Assembly: GCA_964036315.1 (NCBI GenBank)
Contig: OZ038478.1
Coordinates: 149,085,683 to 149,149,682, forward strand
Source: Acanthosepion esculentum
Taxonomy: Eukaryota > Mollusca > Cephalopoda > Sepiida > Sepiidae
Direction: 5' to 3'
Length of the DNA stretch: 64,000 bases
Shown: piece by piece, positions 12,992 through 25,239 of the stretch
How the letters are laid out: each line of letters begins with the position of its first letter
Numbering within the stretch: position 1 is the first letter of the stretch
Position numbers and translations under genes: made by a program
The notes under the pieces: model-generated
Databases searched by the model: none
Told to the model about the DNA's origin: nothing
What the model saw: the letters and a program-made list of their open reading frames with translations, nothing else

Positions 12992-13013
12992 TAATAATAA
13001 TAATAATAATAAT
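12936..13013. repeat. (AAT)n microsatellite, LINE tail
   Basis: TAA/AAT triplets with two GAT interruptions. The run directly follows the LINE 3' untranslated region and is best read as its 3' tail. Confidence 0.9.
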
Positions 13014-15120
13014 GCGTTTTTATATTTTATCTATGAAATTATTGTTTCATACATAAATTAAAAAATGCATTTCACATCGTTTCCCATTCATCAATTATGA
13101 AAATAAATTTAAGATCATTTTAGGCACAACATGTCATTATGAAACTGAAACCAATTGATCTTTTATTCCAGTTATAAAATAAAATAGAAAATTTCGACAT
13201 TCGGATGAATTTCCACTAATTATTTTATTCATTATTTATTGAAGAAAATAAAACTGGACATGGACGTAAAAAGTGAAGTTGGAGAAATATCATCAGTAAA
13301 CTGTGTAAACTGAACAATAAATGAATCTGAAGGCAAGCGGGATAAATTTATGTTGCATGAATTTAGGATGACAGAAAAATGGCATTTATTTGTGATAAGT
13401 GTATGAAGTTATCAGTAAAAAGCTGTTGGTGAGGAGAAAATCTACAGAGTAGATAATTAGATTAGGATCATTCATATATTACTCGTAAATTAAGGAAGTA
13501 GCTTGGAGCACGTAAGGGGACCAAATTTATAAGCACTCTCTTGACATTATAAACAATTTAATTCACTGAATAAAATATCTTAGTGTTGAGGGGTCTTCCC
13601 ATTTTTTACACAAATGGACTCACCCAAGGTATACATATACTACTGCTAGTGGATACCCGACAGACAGAGACAGAGGTCGAACATAGTCGAACGTCGAAAG
13701 AAACGATGGTACGAAGGTAGCTGCAAGGGTCACAGTAACGAGCACGTAGACTCAGTATGACGTCATACAGCGATACGTCGATACCAAAGAAAATATATAT
13801 TTTTTCCTACTAACCCACATTCCTGGAACTACTAACCTGTATTACCAGTTTGATAATTACTTTAATACATTTATTTCCTATATTCATTCTTGATGTTTGT
13901 TATTATTTGATACCGGATTTCATCCCGGAATCCACAAAACTTAGTCAGCTCTGTTTGAAATCTTTAGCATAGTTAATTGAAATTTGAGACAATCAGCAGA
14001 ATGAACCATAAAACCTCGTTAATATGTAATTGACAGTCAACGCACGACCCAAAACAGGTTTTAAACGTTTGTATTCAAAACGAAAGAATGGTACCAGCAG
14101 AAAAATACATTCTGAATTTAAATACAAAACAATATTAGATCAATATGTTACCATCATGAAAATATGATATTAAAATTAACTTACAATTACGGAAAGATTG
14201 TCCTCCGGTGTAAATGACTGGGAAAAGACAAATAAATATAAATGTGTATGTTTATAAAGTCGTAAATGGGGCGAAAGAAATGAAATCAACTTGTAATTTT
14301 TTCAAGTTTTTACTAACATGAGGCTTAGTGGAAACCACTCAATCCACGTGTAATATAATCTTAGTGGCATGAAATCAAAACAGAATATGAATTTACATTG
14401 GTCACAAAAACCAATGGGACCTGCAATGAGGAAAAGTGATATTTCTGTGTTCCCGTATCAACTATCACAATATAAATAAGCCCATGGTAGAATAAGTCAA
14501 TGACTCTATTAAATTATTTGCAATTGGTTACTAAATACTCGTAGTAATTGACAATGGTAATATTACACTTTCTTATTGTCAAAAAATATAAAAAAAACAG
14601 TCACTGCTACTGTCGGTGAATATTTAAAAAAAAAACCTGTTTAGAAAAATATTTTTTACTAGAAAATATGTTTCTCCCGTACAATAACTGCTATCGCTCT
14701 ATTCCAGTATTAATGTTTTATTGTAAATGCAAACAGAATCATTACAGTAAAGAGACCAGATATAATTAACAAGGAAAATCAGAAGAAACAGTTTTAATTG
14801 ATAGGATTATAATTATAGCAAACAGTTTCTCTAAAATCGATAAATTTAACATATATATGATGTTCATGAAGGTGAATAGTAAATATGCGGTACATGAAAA
14901 AACAAATTATTACACTTAGAATGATAGAATAATTTCCCTGAGCAAGAAATTCACTGACAAGTTGGCGACCATATGCTTTATGTAATCTAAAACAATGAAT
15001 ATCCGAACAGCATAGATATTACGAAAGTCATTTCTGATTAAATTTTCGTTGCACTGTTAACCTCTTCATACCTCTATTGTTTTAAGTCATTGTAACTGAT
15101 TGGAAGAGAGAAGAAATCAT
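13014..15120. other. Gene-free DNA, 2.1 kb
   Basis: No coding family is seen. A moderately CpG-bearing patch at 13640-13790 contains a perfect TATGACGTCATA palindrome (CRE-like) near 13755, but nothing around it supports a promoter. Confidence 0.45.
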
Positions 15121-15188
15121 ATGTGTGTATGTGTGCGTGCGTGCGTTTGTGTGTGTGTGTGTGCGCGCGCGTGCGTTTGTGTATTTGC

Positions 15189-15234
<46 letters not shown>
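15121..15234. repeat. (GT)n microsatellite
   Basis: An imperfect TG/CG then pure GT run. It creates a spurious minus frame rich in THTHTH. Confidence 0.95.
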
Positions 15235-15773
15235 CAGGACAAAGACTTTTACATGAGGTAATCTAATATGTATCATATTTTCAGATTTTCTAATAGGATT
15301 TTGGACATGCGAAACAAAGTTGTTAATAATTATCTGTTAAAATAACATATTTTTCTACCTCCCCTAAGTATCTCTGACTGTCTCAGGCATTTTCAACGAC
15401 TAGATGTTGTCTCAATCGTACCCAAGATGTGGTTGGCTATATCCCTGCAATATATATATATATATATATATGAACACTCCGATCGTGAACGAGAAATGTA
15501 TGCCGCATTTCTTTTTACACTTACGCATGCTCTTATGAATAAAATCACGTAAGGAAAGTCATATTTCATTTGCGCTTTCTTAAGTGTGATACAAGCCCAA
15601 CTTTGCTGCGGGTGACAAAGCCACATTGACAGTTGTGATTTGTTAAAGTAGGATTCTGATGGCGCCTCTACTCCAGAGTTTGACGAAGCTGCTTGCGTGT
15701 AGTCTTCCCAACTATTTAACGTAATGAAACATGTCTTACGCCACTCCTTTTGGTTTGATGTTTGTACTTTCCA

Positions 15774-15776
<3 letters not shown>
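15235..15776. other. Gene-free DNA with a short (TA)n
   Basis: A 22-bp TA run sits at 15450-15471. The rest (15480-15770) is less AT-rich than its surroundings and may be an old repeat, but I cannot name it. Confidence 0.4.

Positions 15777-15865
<89 letters not shown>
15777..15865. repeat. (TA)n microsatellite
   Basis: An 89-bp uninterrupted TA run. Confidence 0.97.
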
Positions 15866-15868
<3 letters not shown>

Positions 15869-16079
15869 GGAAGTAATTTGGTTAATTATTAAGATGTATT
15901 TTTTTTTAATTTACGTATCTACTGATACACTCTCAGTCTGTTTGCAGCAAATTCTCTTCCATTCTTCTAAACATCTTTTTTCTCATGTGTGTACTAAAAT
16001 ATCCATTGTGATTAGTGATGTTTAACAAAGGCTACTCCAGGAGGAGAAGACATCTAATAGTCATATGGATTCTATTGTA

Positions 16080-16560
16080 AATATAAAGTTTACTGTTATG
16101 GGGTATTTCTTCGAGAAATTATGATCTTGCTAGGTTCTGAAGAGAGAAATTGTCTATTTTACATATCATGCTACTATTTAATCTTGCTTTGTATATTGCA
16201 GCTACATCTGGTTTGGTACTCCTCGTATATATCTAGATATTCCTGATAACATCCAAAGAAGAATCTGCTATACTGTTCGTCCTAACCTGGCACCTCGTCT
16301 ACAGATACTTTCTGTACCTTTCCTATAAATATTCACATAATCATTATTCGGATGAACTTTCCACTATGTACCTAAATATATGAATTTAAATGCAGTACTA
16401 TATTGGAAGCAAGATTTCATTGTTTTACATTTGAAATATCTATACATATATATCCATAAGTTTGAAGTTAACAGTTACATCTTTAGTTTTTCCCGCCTGT
16501 GAAACTCTCTTCTGTCTTGCCACTATTTCAAATTTGATAATTAAATACAATGTCACTCGT
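16080..16560 (+). pseudogene. Jockey-like LINE, 3' terminal fragment
   Basis: The plus strand reads YIWFGTPRIYLDIPDNIQRR, then ICYTVRPNLAPRLQ, a frame change, and FYKYSHNHYSDELSTM. This is the region after the reverse transcriptase core of the window's most common LINE (consensus near IWSGAP, LDKIQRRI, LASPLQSLSHR, FYKYFHG and DELSSLVP). Several frame changes make it a relic. Confidence 0.75.
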
Positions 16561-18169
16561 TATGTCTTTTTTAATTCATTTTCTTTTATTGTTTTATCTC
16601 CTTAATAATGTTTCTTTATCACATATTATCTGACTCTCATTAACTGCTTGTCTCTTAAGGGCTCTGTTGCTTTACTTGAAATGATTTAAAAATGTTTCTA
16701 GAATGATTATCTATCGAAATTGAAATGAACATTTCGAAAGAAATACACATTTATACAAAAGAAAATGTTAACTAACCTAAGACATGAGGTATTATCATTA
16801 TGACGTATGAACATAATGTTCCGTTAACTTATCTACCTATGAAAAAGTATATCTTTTACGTAAGAAATAGTCGTATCATCTAATGAGAACGGATTTGTTA
16901 GTGGATTTCTCTGATAACTCTTGTCTTATTGATGCTCAATCACAAAGTTAACCAGTGATTACTGGAATTTAATTGTGGAGGTGAGGACTGGAGATAAATA
17001 ATTCATCTAGAGTCATACGTAGAAATCTTGAAAATATTAATTATTTTTAAATATTTTCTTTCTTCAAATTCTATCGCCATTTTTCAATTTGCATTTAATT
17101 CTAATGTAAAAAAAAGAAATTATTAAAACGCTAATAATCAATGATAATTAGATGAATATCATTAAAATTTTAGACGCTTTTCTAATTACTTATTAAAATT
17201 CAACATGCATGTTCTTCGGAATTATATTCATAGTAGATGTATAATATTCGATAAAGCATTTGAAATGTTTTCCGTAGGATATATGAAAATATGAGTGAAC
17301 AATTGTATTACGTATGAGACAATCAATAATGATATAAAATAAATTAACTCTTTTTTATTCTATTCGACAGCCACACATAACATAATCATGTCCTTCAGAG
17401 GAATGCAAGCACAGAATGTCTGCATTAAAAACAGTAGTAAAATTGCAAAACTTTTCAACGAATTTCCCGCCCATCCTATTCAATCTAGTCGGATTAAGCG
17501 TTCTGTTCGATTCTTTTTTATATGACTACATTTCAACTCAAGAACACCATTTTTCCATTTACAAAGAACGGCAGCAAGAATGATTTGGATGGCAGGGGTT
17601 GGTATGCGGCGTGTCTATGAACTTGCCACAAATGAAAGAGGAGAGCGGTACAGCCGAATGTTGAATACGAAAAAATATTCATCTATAACTCAAGAGGCGC
17701 CGTCGATAACAAGTGATGGGAATTGAGTAGGTCAGAATATTTATTATAATCTCTTGTGTTTTATTCTATTTTATTGCGCTCGCAATGTAATATACTCTGT
17801 TACAGGGTATTGTACTTTATTTTTACGGTACGGAGGAGGGGCAATTGTGTTTTCTTGCCTGCTAGCTCGGACTACGTTTTATTGATAGAAACGAATGTGA
17901 AATTAAAATGAAAATAGTTCTTCATAGGAAATACTCGGCTATATAACAAAAATTGAAACTTTTAAGCATGGACTAAAAATTTATACACATGATCATCATA
18001 TTTACTGCACGTAGGTGCGAAAGTCTGATATAGATTACATACGATTGTCTCATGCATATTTAAAATATAAATAATAAAATTACATAATTTCAAAAAATAC
18101 TTTCAGATATTCAGAGTATATACAAATATTTAAGAATACACACACACGCACATATATATACATGTTGTG

Positions 18170-18172
<3 letters not shown>
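16561..18172. other. Gene-free DNA, 1.6 kb
   Basis: AT-rich. A patch at 17560-17700 gives a short plus reading (AARMIWMAGVGMRRVYELA) that I do not recognise. It may be a decayed transposon. Confidence 0.4.
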
Positions 18173-18222
<50 letters not shown>

Positions 18223-18280
18223 GTAAAATTAGACAGTAAGATAAGTAATTCAGTGTTCTAATATATATATATATATATAT
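18173..18280. repeat. Two (TA)n tracts
   Basis: TA runs at about 18173-18218 and 18262-18280, separated by about 40 bases. Confidence 0.95.
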
Positions 18281-18419
18281 TCATACATGTTTCATTAAAT
18301 AATATAGATAAGTGTTGTCTATATATATTATGTACGTTTTTTTCATATAGTCTGATAAGCTTAATAACATTATCATTAAACAATGAAAGAAAATCACAAT
18401 ATTGATACATATTTTTTTT

Positions 18420-20725
18420 TTAATCCAATCTAAGCTTTCGGCTTACATAAGCCATTATCAAAGATGACAATTACACAATATATTTAAGCAATACACGAAC
18501 AAGAAATTGATGATAGCCTTGTTTGTTTCAATAGATGATTTCCAAGCAACGATAAACACGTGCATATAAAACGCTGAAAGCGAAAATCGCACAACAGCTC
18601 ATGACGTCACACATGACCACGCGAGAGTGAATCCGATCAGTATTGAGTATGGAAAGCCGTTGGTATGAACCAATGGCTTCTGTTACTAATTATAGGCATT
18701 TAAGGATATTTGTGGAGATTTCGTAGTTTATTTTGTTCAGGTTAGGTTTCAACTGTTTTATGTATATAGCTTCAAGAATTTTTAGTTTTTGTTTATTTTT
18801 TTCATGTTTAAGTATAGTTGTGTTTTCGACGAGGATTTTCCGGTATTTTATATGCGGCCAGGCATGTTGTTTTAAATGCCTAAAAATGTTAGAGTTATCA
18901 TTCAAATGTAGTGTCAAGCGTCGTGAAAGCGAGTTTGTGGTGTGACCAACATAGATATTATTTAGTTCGTTGGAGATACAATCTCCCAAAGGGCACATGA
19001 ATTTGTAAACTATGTTGGTTTTTTTCAAATCGCTAACCTGGGGAGAAGAATCATTGCGAATAATTGAGTTGGATATACTAGATTTAGTGTAGTATATAAT
19101 TAACTTAATTTTTTTGCTAGGATCTGTTGTAGATATGTTAGTATTTACTAATTTGTTTAGTATATTTTCATCTTGTTTATAATTAGTATGCATTTGATTA
19201 CGATACAGGAGATTAATATGTTTGAGATTAGTAGAAGCAGTATTATGTACTATTTGCTTAGTATTGAGATTTCTAAAAAAGCATCTTATTTGTTCATCAA
19301 TTATATAGTTTGGAAAACTATTATTAACAAGTGTTTGTTTTATATTCTTTAGTTCACTGTAAGAAATCTGTTTTGTGGATGAATTAGTTTCTGCACGGTG
19401 TATTAGATTTTTTATAATTGCTATTTTGTAGTAATATGGGCATTCGCTCTTGTAGTTAAATGTACATGAATTTATGCTAGTAGGTTTTTTATATGGCGAA
19501 ATAGTAAATTTGTTATTATTTGTGTTTATCAATATGTCAAGGAAAGGAATTTTATTATCAGTATTGAGTTCATACGTGAATTTGAGGACAGAATTATTTT
19601 GGAAACATTTTTGTAGTTGAAGTATTTCATCTGTATTTTCAACTAACATAAGAATATCATCAACGTATCTTACATAGATGGATGGTTTTTTAAAGTCTGT
19701 AAATATCTTATTTTCCAAGTTCGACATATAGAAATTGCTAAATGTCGGACCCAGTACTGAACCCATAGAGACACCATCACATTATATATATATATTATTA
19801 TTATGATCTAAGAAAGGGACTTCAGTAGTACAAGCCTTTAGTAGTTTCCGTAATATATTAGGATTAATTTTAAGTGGGGGTAAAGATGAGTTACCCTATA
19901 TATTTCTTATAATTATGTCAATAGTTTCACTAACAGGGACATTGGTAAATAAGTTTTCAACATCAAGTGAAGCTATGGTTTCATTGTCGGGTTTTTCGCT
20001 TTTTAGGATTTGGATTACTTCTAATGTTGACTTAACACTATATTTACTAGAAAGGTAAGGCGTAATGAGATGTTTGATGTATTTTGTTAGTTGATATACA
20101 GGAGTTGGAATTTGTGATATGATAGGACGGAGAGGATAGTTAGGTTTATGTGTTTTTATAGTGCCGTATATGTAACCAGGCCTATAATCACCAACAATCT
20201 TAGGGAGTTCGGCATTATTAGCATTAATGAGTTTATTAAGCTTTGATTTTAGTTGGTTGGTCGGATTATTGTTGAGTTTTTAAAATTTTATGTGATCAAG
20301 CAGTATGTGGTCAAGTTTTTTGTTATAATCTAATTTGTTTAGAAGGACGAAAATGTTGGTCTTGTCAGCTTTTTTTATGATTATGTCAGGGTGGTTGCGT
20401 AGTTCTTGTGCGGCAATTTTCAGTTGTTCAGTAAGTATTTTTGAGGAGTTTCGGCTTTTATCATGCCGATCCTTGAATACCTCAGCTTTAAGTAAGTCTT
20501 TGAATTCTGGTGTAGTTTTTATTAGCTGTTCATTCTGGAGTTTAACGATGTTTTGGTATAGGGTTTCGATTTCTATTTTTTTAAAAAGGCGATTGTACTT
20601 ACGGTATATATGGCAGTTAGGTCCAAGATTAAGTAATTCTTTTTGGTGCTTGGTTAGTTCATAGTTGGAAAGGTTAATGTATTTATCCGTTTCGTCAGGA
20701 AGTGTGATATATATATATAGCATAA
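18420..20725 (-). mobile_element. Penelope-like retroelement, nearly full open frame
   Basis: One continuous minus frame (20723 down to 18690, 678 codons) carries a PLE polyprotein and contains only three internal stops, at 20280-20282, 19896-19898 and 19782-19784, with no frame shift. In order it shows an N-terminal region (KHQKELLNLGPN, KKADKTNIFVLLNK), GTIKTHKPNYPLRPIISQIP, IASLDVENLFTNVPVSETID, CDGVSMGSVLGPTFSNFYM and the catalytic YVDD (19656-19667). Then come DILINTNNNKFTISPYKKPT and a C-terminal GIY-YIG endonuclease beginning NNIYVGHTTNSLSRRLTLHL (near 18965). PLE proteins reverse-transcribe the element RNA and nick target DNA in the nucleus. The 3' untranslated part to 18420 holds a hammerhead-like motif. 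The N-terminus is probably missing: the frame starts in a short TA run that borders a different repeat. It is the least decayed element in the window. Confidence 0.92.
18428..18465 (-). ncRNA. Degenerate hammerhead-like motif at PLE 3' end
   Basis: Read on the minus strand: stem I strand ATCT (18465-18462), TTGATAA where CTGATGA is expected (18461-18455), an unpaired T, a 6-bp stem II GGCTTA/TAAGCC with a 2-nt loop (18453-18440), GAA, then A-GC-T, T, and AGAT (18431-18428), which pairs with the first ATCT. The layout is that of a hammerhead with a one-pair stem III. Positions 3 and 8 are U and A instead of C and G. In the active fold these two pair, so the change is compensatory, although activity is doubtful. 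It lies about 225 bases after the stop codon of the PLE reading frame on the same strand. Confidence 0.45.
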
Positions 20726-20936
20726 TGAGAAGCCACGCATACTTTCTTGATATGTAATATATGGATAAATACTATCGTTATATTTACGTTAAAAAATTCA
20801 AACATAGTTGCATTCCACATCACGTGACGTCCGCGTCTAAAGAAGAACGCTGAAAAGTGTAAATAAACTGCCAAATACAGTAATACAGTAGTAATTCAAT
20901 TAATTTCTGAGGAAGGACCGAGGTGGTCTGAAATAT

Positions 20937-20937
<1 letters not shown>
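20726..20937. repeat. Terminal repeat shared with 44615-44990
   Basis: The stretch at 20722-20760 (GCATAATGAGAAGCCACGC, then CATACTTTCTTGATATG) is the reverse complement of 44930-44975. The stretch at 20820-20937 (CACGTGACGTCCGCGTC, AAACTGCCAAATACAGTAAT, CTGAGGAAGGACCGAGGTGG) matches 44745-44850. So the same repeat occurs twice in the window, here joined to the PLE and there as a stand-alone fold-back unit. It may be the PLE's terminal repeat or a separate non-autonomous element. Confidence 0.75.

Positions 20938-20941
<4 letters not shown>
20904..20941 (+). ncRNA. Hammerhead-like motif, CTGAGGA type
   Basis: CTGAGGA lies at 20907-20913, followed by one unpaired A, a 5-bp stem II GGACC/GGTCT with loop GAGGT, then GAAA at 20930-20933, TA, T, T, and AAAT. 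The last AAAT (20938-20941) pairs with ATTT just before the core (20903-20906). The second copy at 44812 keeps the core. The motif is on the strand opposite to the neighbouring PLE frame. No fold was computed. Confidence 0.45.
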
Positions 20942-21018
<77 letters not shown>

Positions 21019-21075
21019 AGAAATAAATACTTTCGCCAAAAAAAACAACCAAAATTTTTTTTTCAGTTATTTTAT

Positions 21076-21144
<69 letters not shown>

Positions 21145-21242
21145 AAGACATTTATATTATGTTTAACGTTCTTTTTATAGATAACAGTATTTAAGCAAAC
21201 ATAATATATATGTCTTTAAATAAATTGTCGGACTATGTCCAA

Positions 21243-21301
<59 letters not shown>
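20938..21301. repeat. Three long (TA)n tracts
   Basis: TA runs at about 20938-21012, 21078-21141 and 21248-21301, separated by short AT-rich spacers. The spacer at 21012-21080 (AAATACTTTCGCC and CAGTTATTTTATCC) also occurs near 44865-44915, so it belongs to the shared terminal repeat. Confidence 0.95.
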
Positions 21302-21936
<635 letters not shown>

Positions 21937-22170
21937 TTCTTATAAGTATAAGTAACTACACTCGTTTCGGAAAACCTTCGGTTTCTTGATTTGCAAAAAA
22001 TCAAATCAATTTCGAAGGGAAAAAAGTTATAAAAATAAGAAAGAGCCGAAAACATGAACGTCTGTCGAAAACAATCGTTCAGCCTGCAGGTCCAAAGCCC
22101 AAAGTAAAAAAAACGATACGAGTACGCAACTAACTAAATAAAGTGCTCAAAACAGCAAGTAGAGCAGACC

Positions 22171-22253
22171 TAGTTAAATCTAGAGAGCCAGACAAACCTA
22201 CCTGACGATTCGCTTAGGTGAAACCTTGGTAGGTTTGTCTGCCTCTCTAGGTT

Positions 22254-22259
<6 letters not shown>
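22171..22259. repeat. 32-bp-arm hairpin with hammerhead-like loop
   Basis: Arms 22171-22202 and 22228-22259 are near-perfect reverse complements (outer TAGTTAAATCTAGAGAG against CTCTCTAGGTTTAACTA). The 25-base loop contains TGACGA and GAAACCTT. The order is long stem I, CTGACGA whose C is also needed by the stem, a very short T-TC/GG-T stem II, GAA, A-CC-T, T, stem I. That is one base short of a hammerhead layout. Whether it is a decayed ribozyme or chance in an inverted repeat is open. Confidence 0.6.

Positions 22260-22340
<81 letters not shown>
22257..22340. repeat. (TA)n then (GT)n microsatellite
   Basis: A compound dinucleotide run directly after the hairpin. Confidence 0.96.
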
Positions 22341-23529
22341 TGATCCCAGAGAAACGATAAATCACCTGTGGCCTACCGGTTAAGTTACACTATACGATAA
22401 CCTGTGCCGAAACTACAGGTCACACCACCTACCTTTATACAGGACCACAACTCATAATATAATTTCTAAATGCTTTTCATATCACATAACCTATAATGCC
22501 AACAGTATATACGCTATATTGTATGGGCATAAGTTCACGTATATTAAAACTTCGTCATTAATGTCAACATCAATTTCTATTAAATATTAATAGCGTATAT
22601 TACGCATAATACAAGCTATTTCTTTGATAATACTGCTACATATTGTATATCATTGTAAAACACAGTATCACTTATCCACCATTTGTTACGGTGATACAAA
22701 CAACCAGTGAATCGCAAACTCATGCGGCTAATTGTAAAAGTCCGTTACACTCTCAACAGACTTACCTACCTAGTTTTCTGAATGACTGCCTGAGTTAAAT
22801 GGCACTTCGTTCAATATTTCCACTTAATGTATCTGCTGTAGGTCGCGTTGTATGCTGTAGCGCTAACACACTACTGAAAATCTGTTACTTTTTTATATTT
22901 GTGTATTAATTTCTGTGTTAATATGTCAAATACTCTTCACCAGACAAGTATTTTTGGGATGTATTTATTTCATCCCGCTACAGGTATGTTATTAATGTAC
23001 AGTATTTAATAGTAGTGCTAACCCAATTTTTTACAAGTCGGTGGCCAAGGTTTGAATATAATACCGCCATATAAGTCGGACCCTAGGTTTGAAAAACATT
23101 TCTCCGGTTTGAGAACTCGATTTATACTCCGCAATCTACGGTATATTAAACTACAATGTGAATGCCGTAATATAATAATATTGAAAAACCGTTTAACTGC
23201 ATTATCGTTCTTCTCTCGAAGATAAAAATCGAAAAGTACTGTTTTCTCCGATTAAATATGAAACAAGTGCAGACTAATGTTTCCTTTTCATTATTTTCAC
23301 TAAAGACCCAAAGTAATTACTGGGTGTAAAAGAATTACAATCAGAAACATTAATAATGAACAGGAAGTGAAAAGAGTCATCGGGAGGGCAGTTGACAACG
23401 ATTGACATAGCATTTAATTTTTTGCAGTTTAAAGTTAGATCTTGGAGTTTAAGCTAAATAACAAGAGCACCGTGTCATATGTGTCAGCAATAATCTAAGC
23501 ATAGATAAATAGTAGACTTATAGATATAT
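22341..23529. other. Gene-free DNA, 1.2 kb
   Basis: AT-rich, with no recognised coding family or repeat. Confidence 0.5.
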
Positions 23530-24480
23530 ATCTTTTCTGGAGAGAAAAATTGTCTCGCACGACACAGTGGACCAACTTTCTTAGCAGCTGATCTTGAATG
23601 GAATCGATATAGTCTTTCCATTTCGTGTCAGCCGACAAAGTTAACCCGAGAAGGTTAGACGTTTCAATTCCGTGGATGTTTGATGGAAAAAAGAGGGGTG
23701 TCTCTCAGACGATCGTGGTTGTGTCCTCAGCGTAAATACCATGTTGAGAGCAGATGTCATCGGGAACGTCATTAATGAGAATTAAAACAAAGAAGGGCCA
23801 AGGATGTAGCTATAGGGCACACTTGCGTTAGTACGAACTGACCTAGATGAGAGACCGTTCAGGATAACTGACGTTTAAGGATCTGATAGGAATGACTGGA
23901 TCAGGTCAAACATTTGTCGGGAGACATCGTAAATTTTCAAGAAAAAAAGACCTAGAAGCATAATAGGCTGGTAATTGGAAGGGCCGGACTGTTCACCAGA
24001 GTTCTAAAATGTAAGAGAACAAAGAATGATTTCTAGTAGACAGTGAAACAGGAGGCATTTATTATATAGTTTACAGAGAACAGGTGCCAGTTCGGTAGCA
24101 AGCTTCTTAATGACTATTAAAGGGGTACCCTCAGGTCCACATGCTTTGGTGAAAACTAGGTTTGAAATCATAGCAGAAAGGATAGAAGTTGTTTCGTGCA
24201 TCTCAATCAATAGAGACACATTTCTAAGTGGGGAATTAAGCAGGGATACCCTAGATATGTCAAGAGTAGAGTCTGAAGAGAATTTACGGGTAAAGCATTC
24301 AACTTTATCAGTAGAGTCTATTAAAAACACAAATTAATTGTAGAGGCGATGAATAGAGATCTTAAACTTATTATATACCATATTACAAAGGCGCCAGTAG
24401 TCACGAAATCTAAACTTGTTAGTTTCAATGCAGTGCCTTATTCTCTCGGAAAATAGGGTCCTAGGACACATTTACATGTA
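23530..24480 (-). pseudogene. Jockey-like LINE, reverse transcriptase fragment
   Basis: The minus strand reads VECFTRKFSSDSTLD, then ACGPEGTPLIVIKKLATELA and PVLCKLYNKCL (24330-24030). Further on come SYILGP (about 23800), DDICSQHGIYAEDTTTIV (23760-23705) and NLLGLTLSADTKWKDYID (about 23660-23600). This is the reverse transcriptase of the same LINE family as 34140-36640, here covering the thumb-side core that the latter lacks. The catalytic YADD is YAED, so this copy could not polymerise even without its stops. Both ends are truncated. Confidence 0.78.
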
Positions 24481-25239
24481 TTACGTGCAGGAACTAATAG
24501 GCAAATTTTGTAATGGGAGCTGTCACGCTGATATAGCTGAAATATTGGTTCCTGTTAGCTTTCGGAACCGAGCATGCTGATGTGAACGATGTAGTGAATT
24601 GAGATTTTTATATGCAAAAAAATAAATTGTTTAATTAATTGAATGTCAATTAGCTTTAAACACGTTAAACTTTGCTCTTGCATACAGTGAGATGGCTGGT
24701 AGGGCTTAATATCGTCCAATTGCAAAACTTTCAAGTGATAATCATTATAACCCTAATCAGCACGAAGAACATGCCCGGGCCATAAGAACGGAGACGCTGC
24801 TAATATTTAATCAAGCGTTCAACTATTGTACAATAATGCATCTATGTAAATTGTCCACTTTCTCTTGCGAAAGTTAGCTGGTACGTACTGCTTGGCTTCA
24901 ACCTTTGACTCATTTTACCTACATAGTCACCATTGAATTAACATCTAAATTTGTAAATTACTGAACTAACATCATGATTAGGTAGAACATTCTTCCGGAT
25001 CGATCTCAACATAGGTCGTTCACTTAAATCAATACGTTTATTGATAGAAAAAATAACAATTTACAGCAACTGAAATTTTCCATCTTGTAAATTCCTTTGC
25101 AGAATATCATTTATTTTCGACTATTTGTCCCATCCGGATGAAGTAATTTTTTAATCAAAATGTTGATCGTCCGTGCGGAACTGAAGGAATAGTATTGGGT
25201 ATATTTCCCAGTAAATACTGATTTTACGTACACTGATGT
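24481..25239. other. Gene-free DNA
   Basis: No recognised feature. Confidence 0.5.

Noticed and set aside
13640..13790. CRE palindrome in a CpG-bearing patch as a promoter
   Set aside because: A single motif with no supporting elements or downstream frame.
18733..20664. Plus-strand frames such as 18733-18945 and 20335-20664
   Set aside because: They are antisense shadows of the PLE reading frame.
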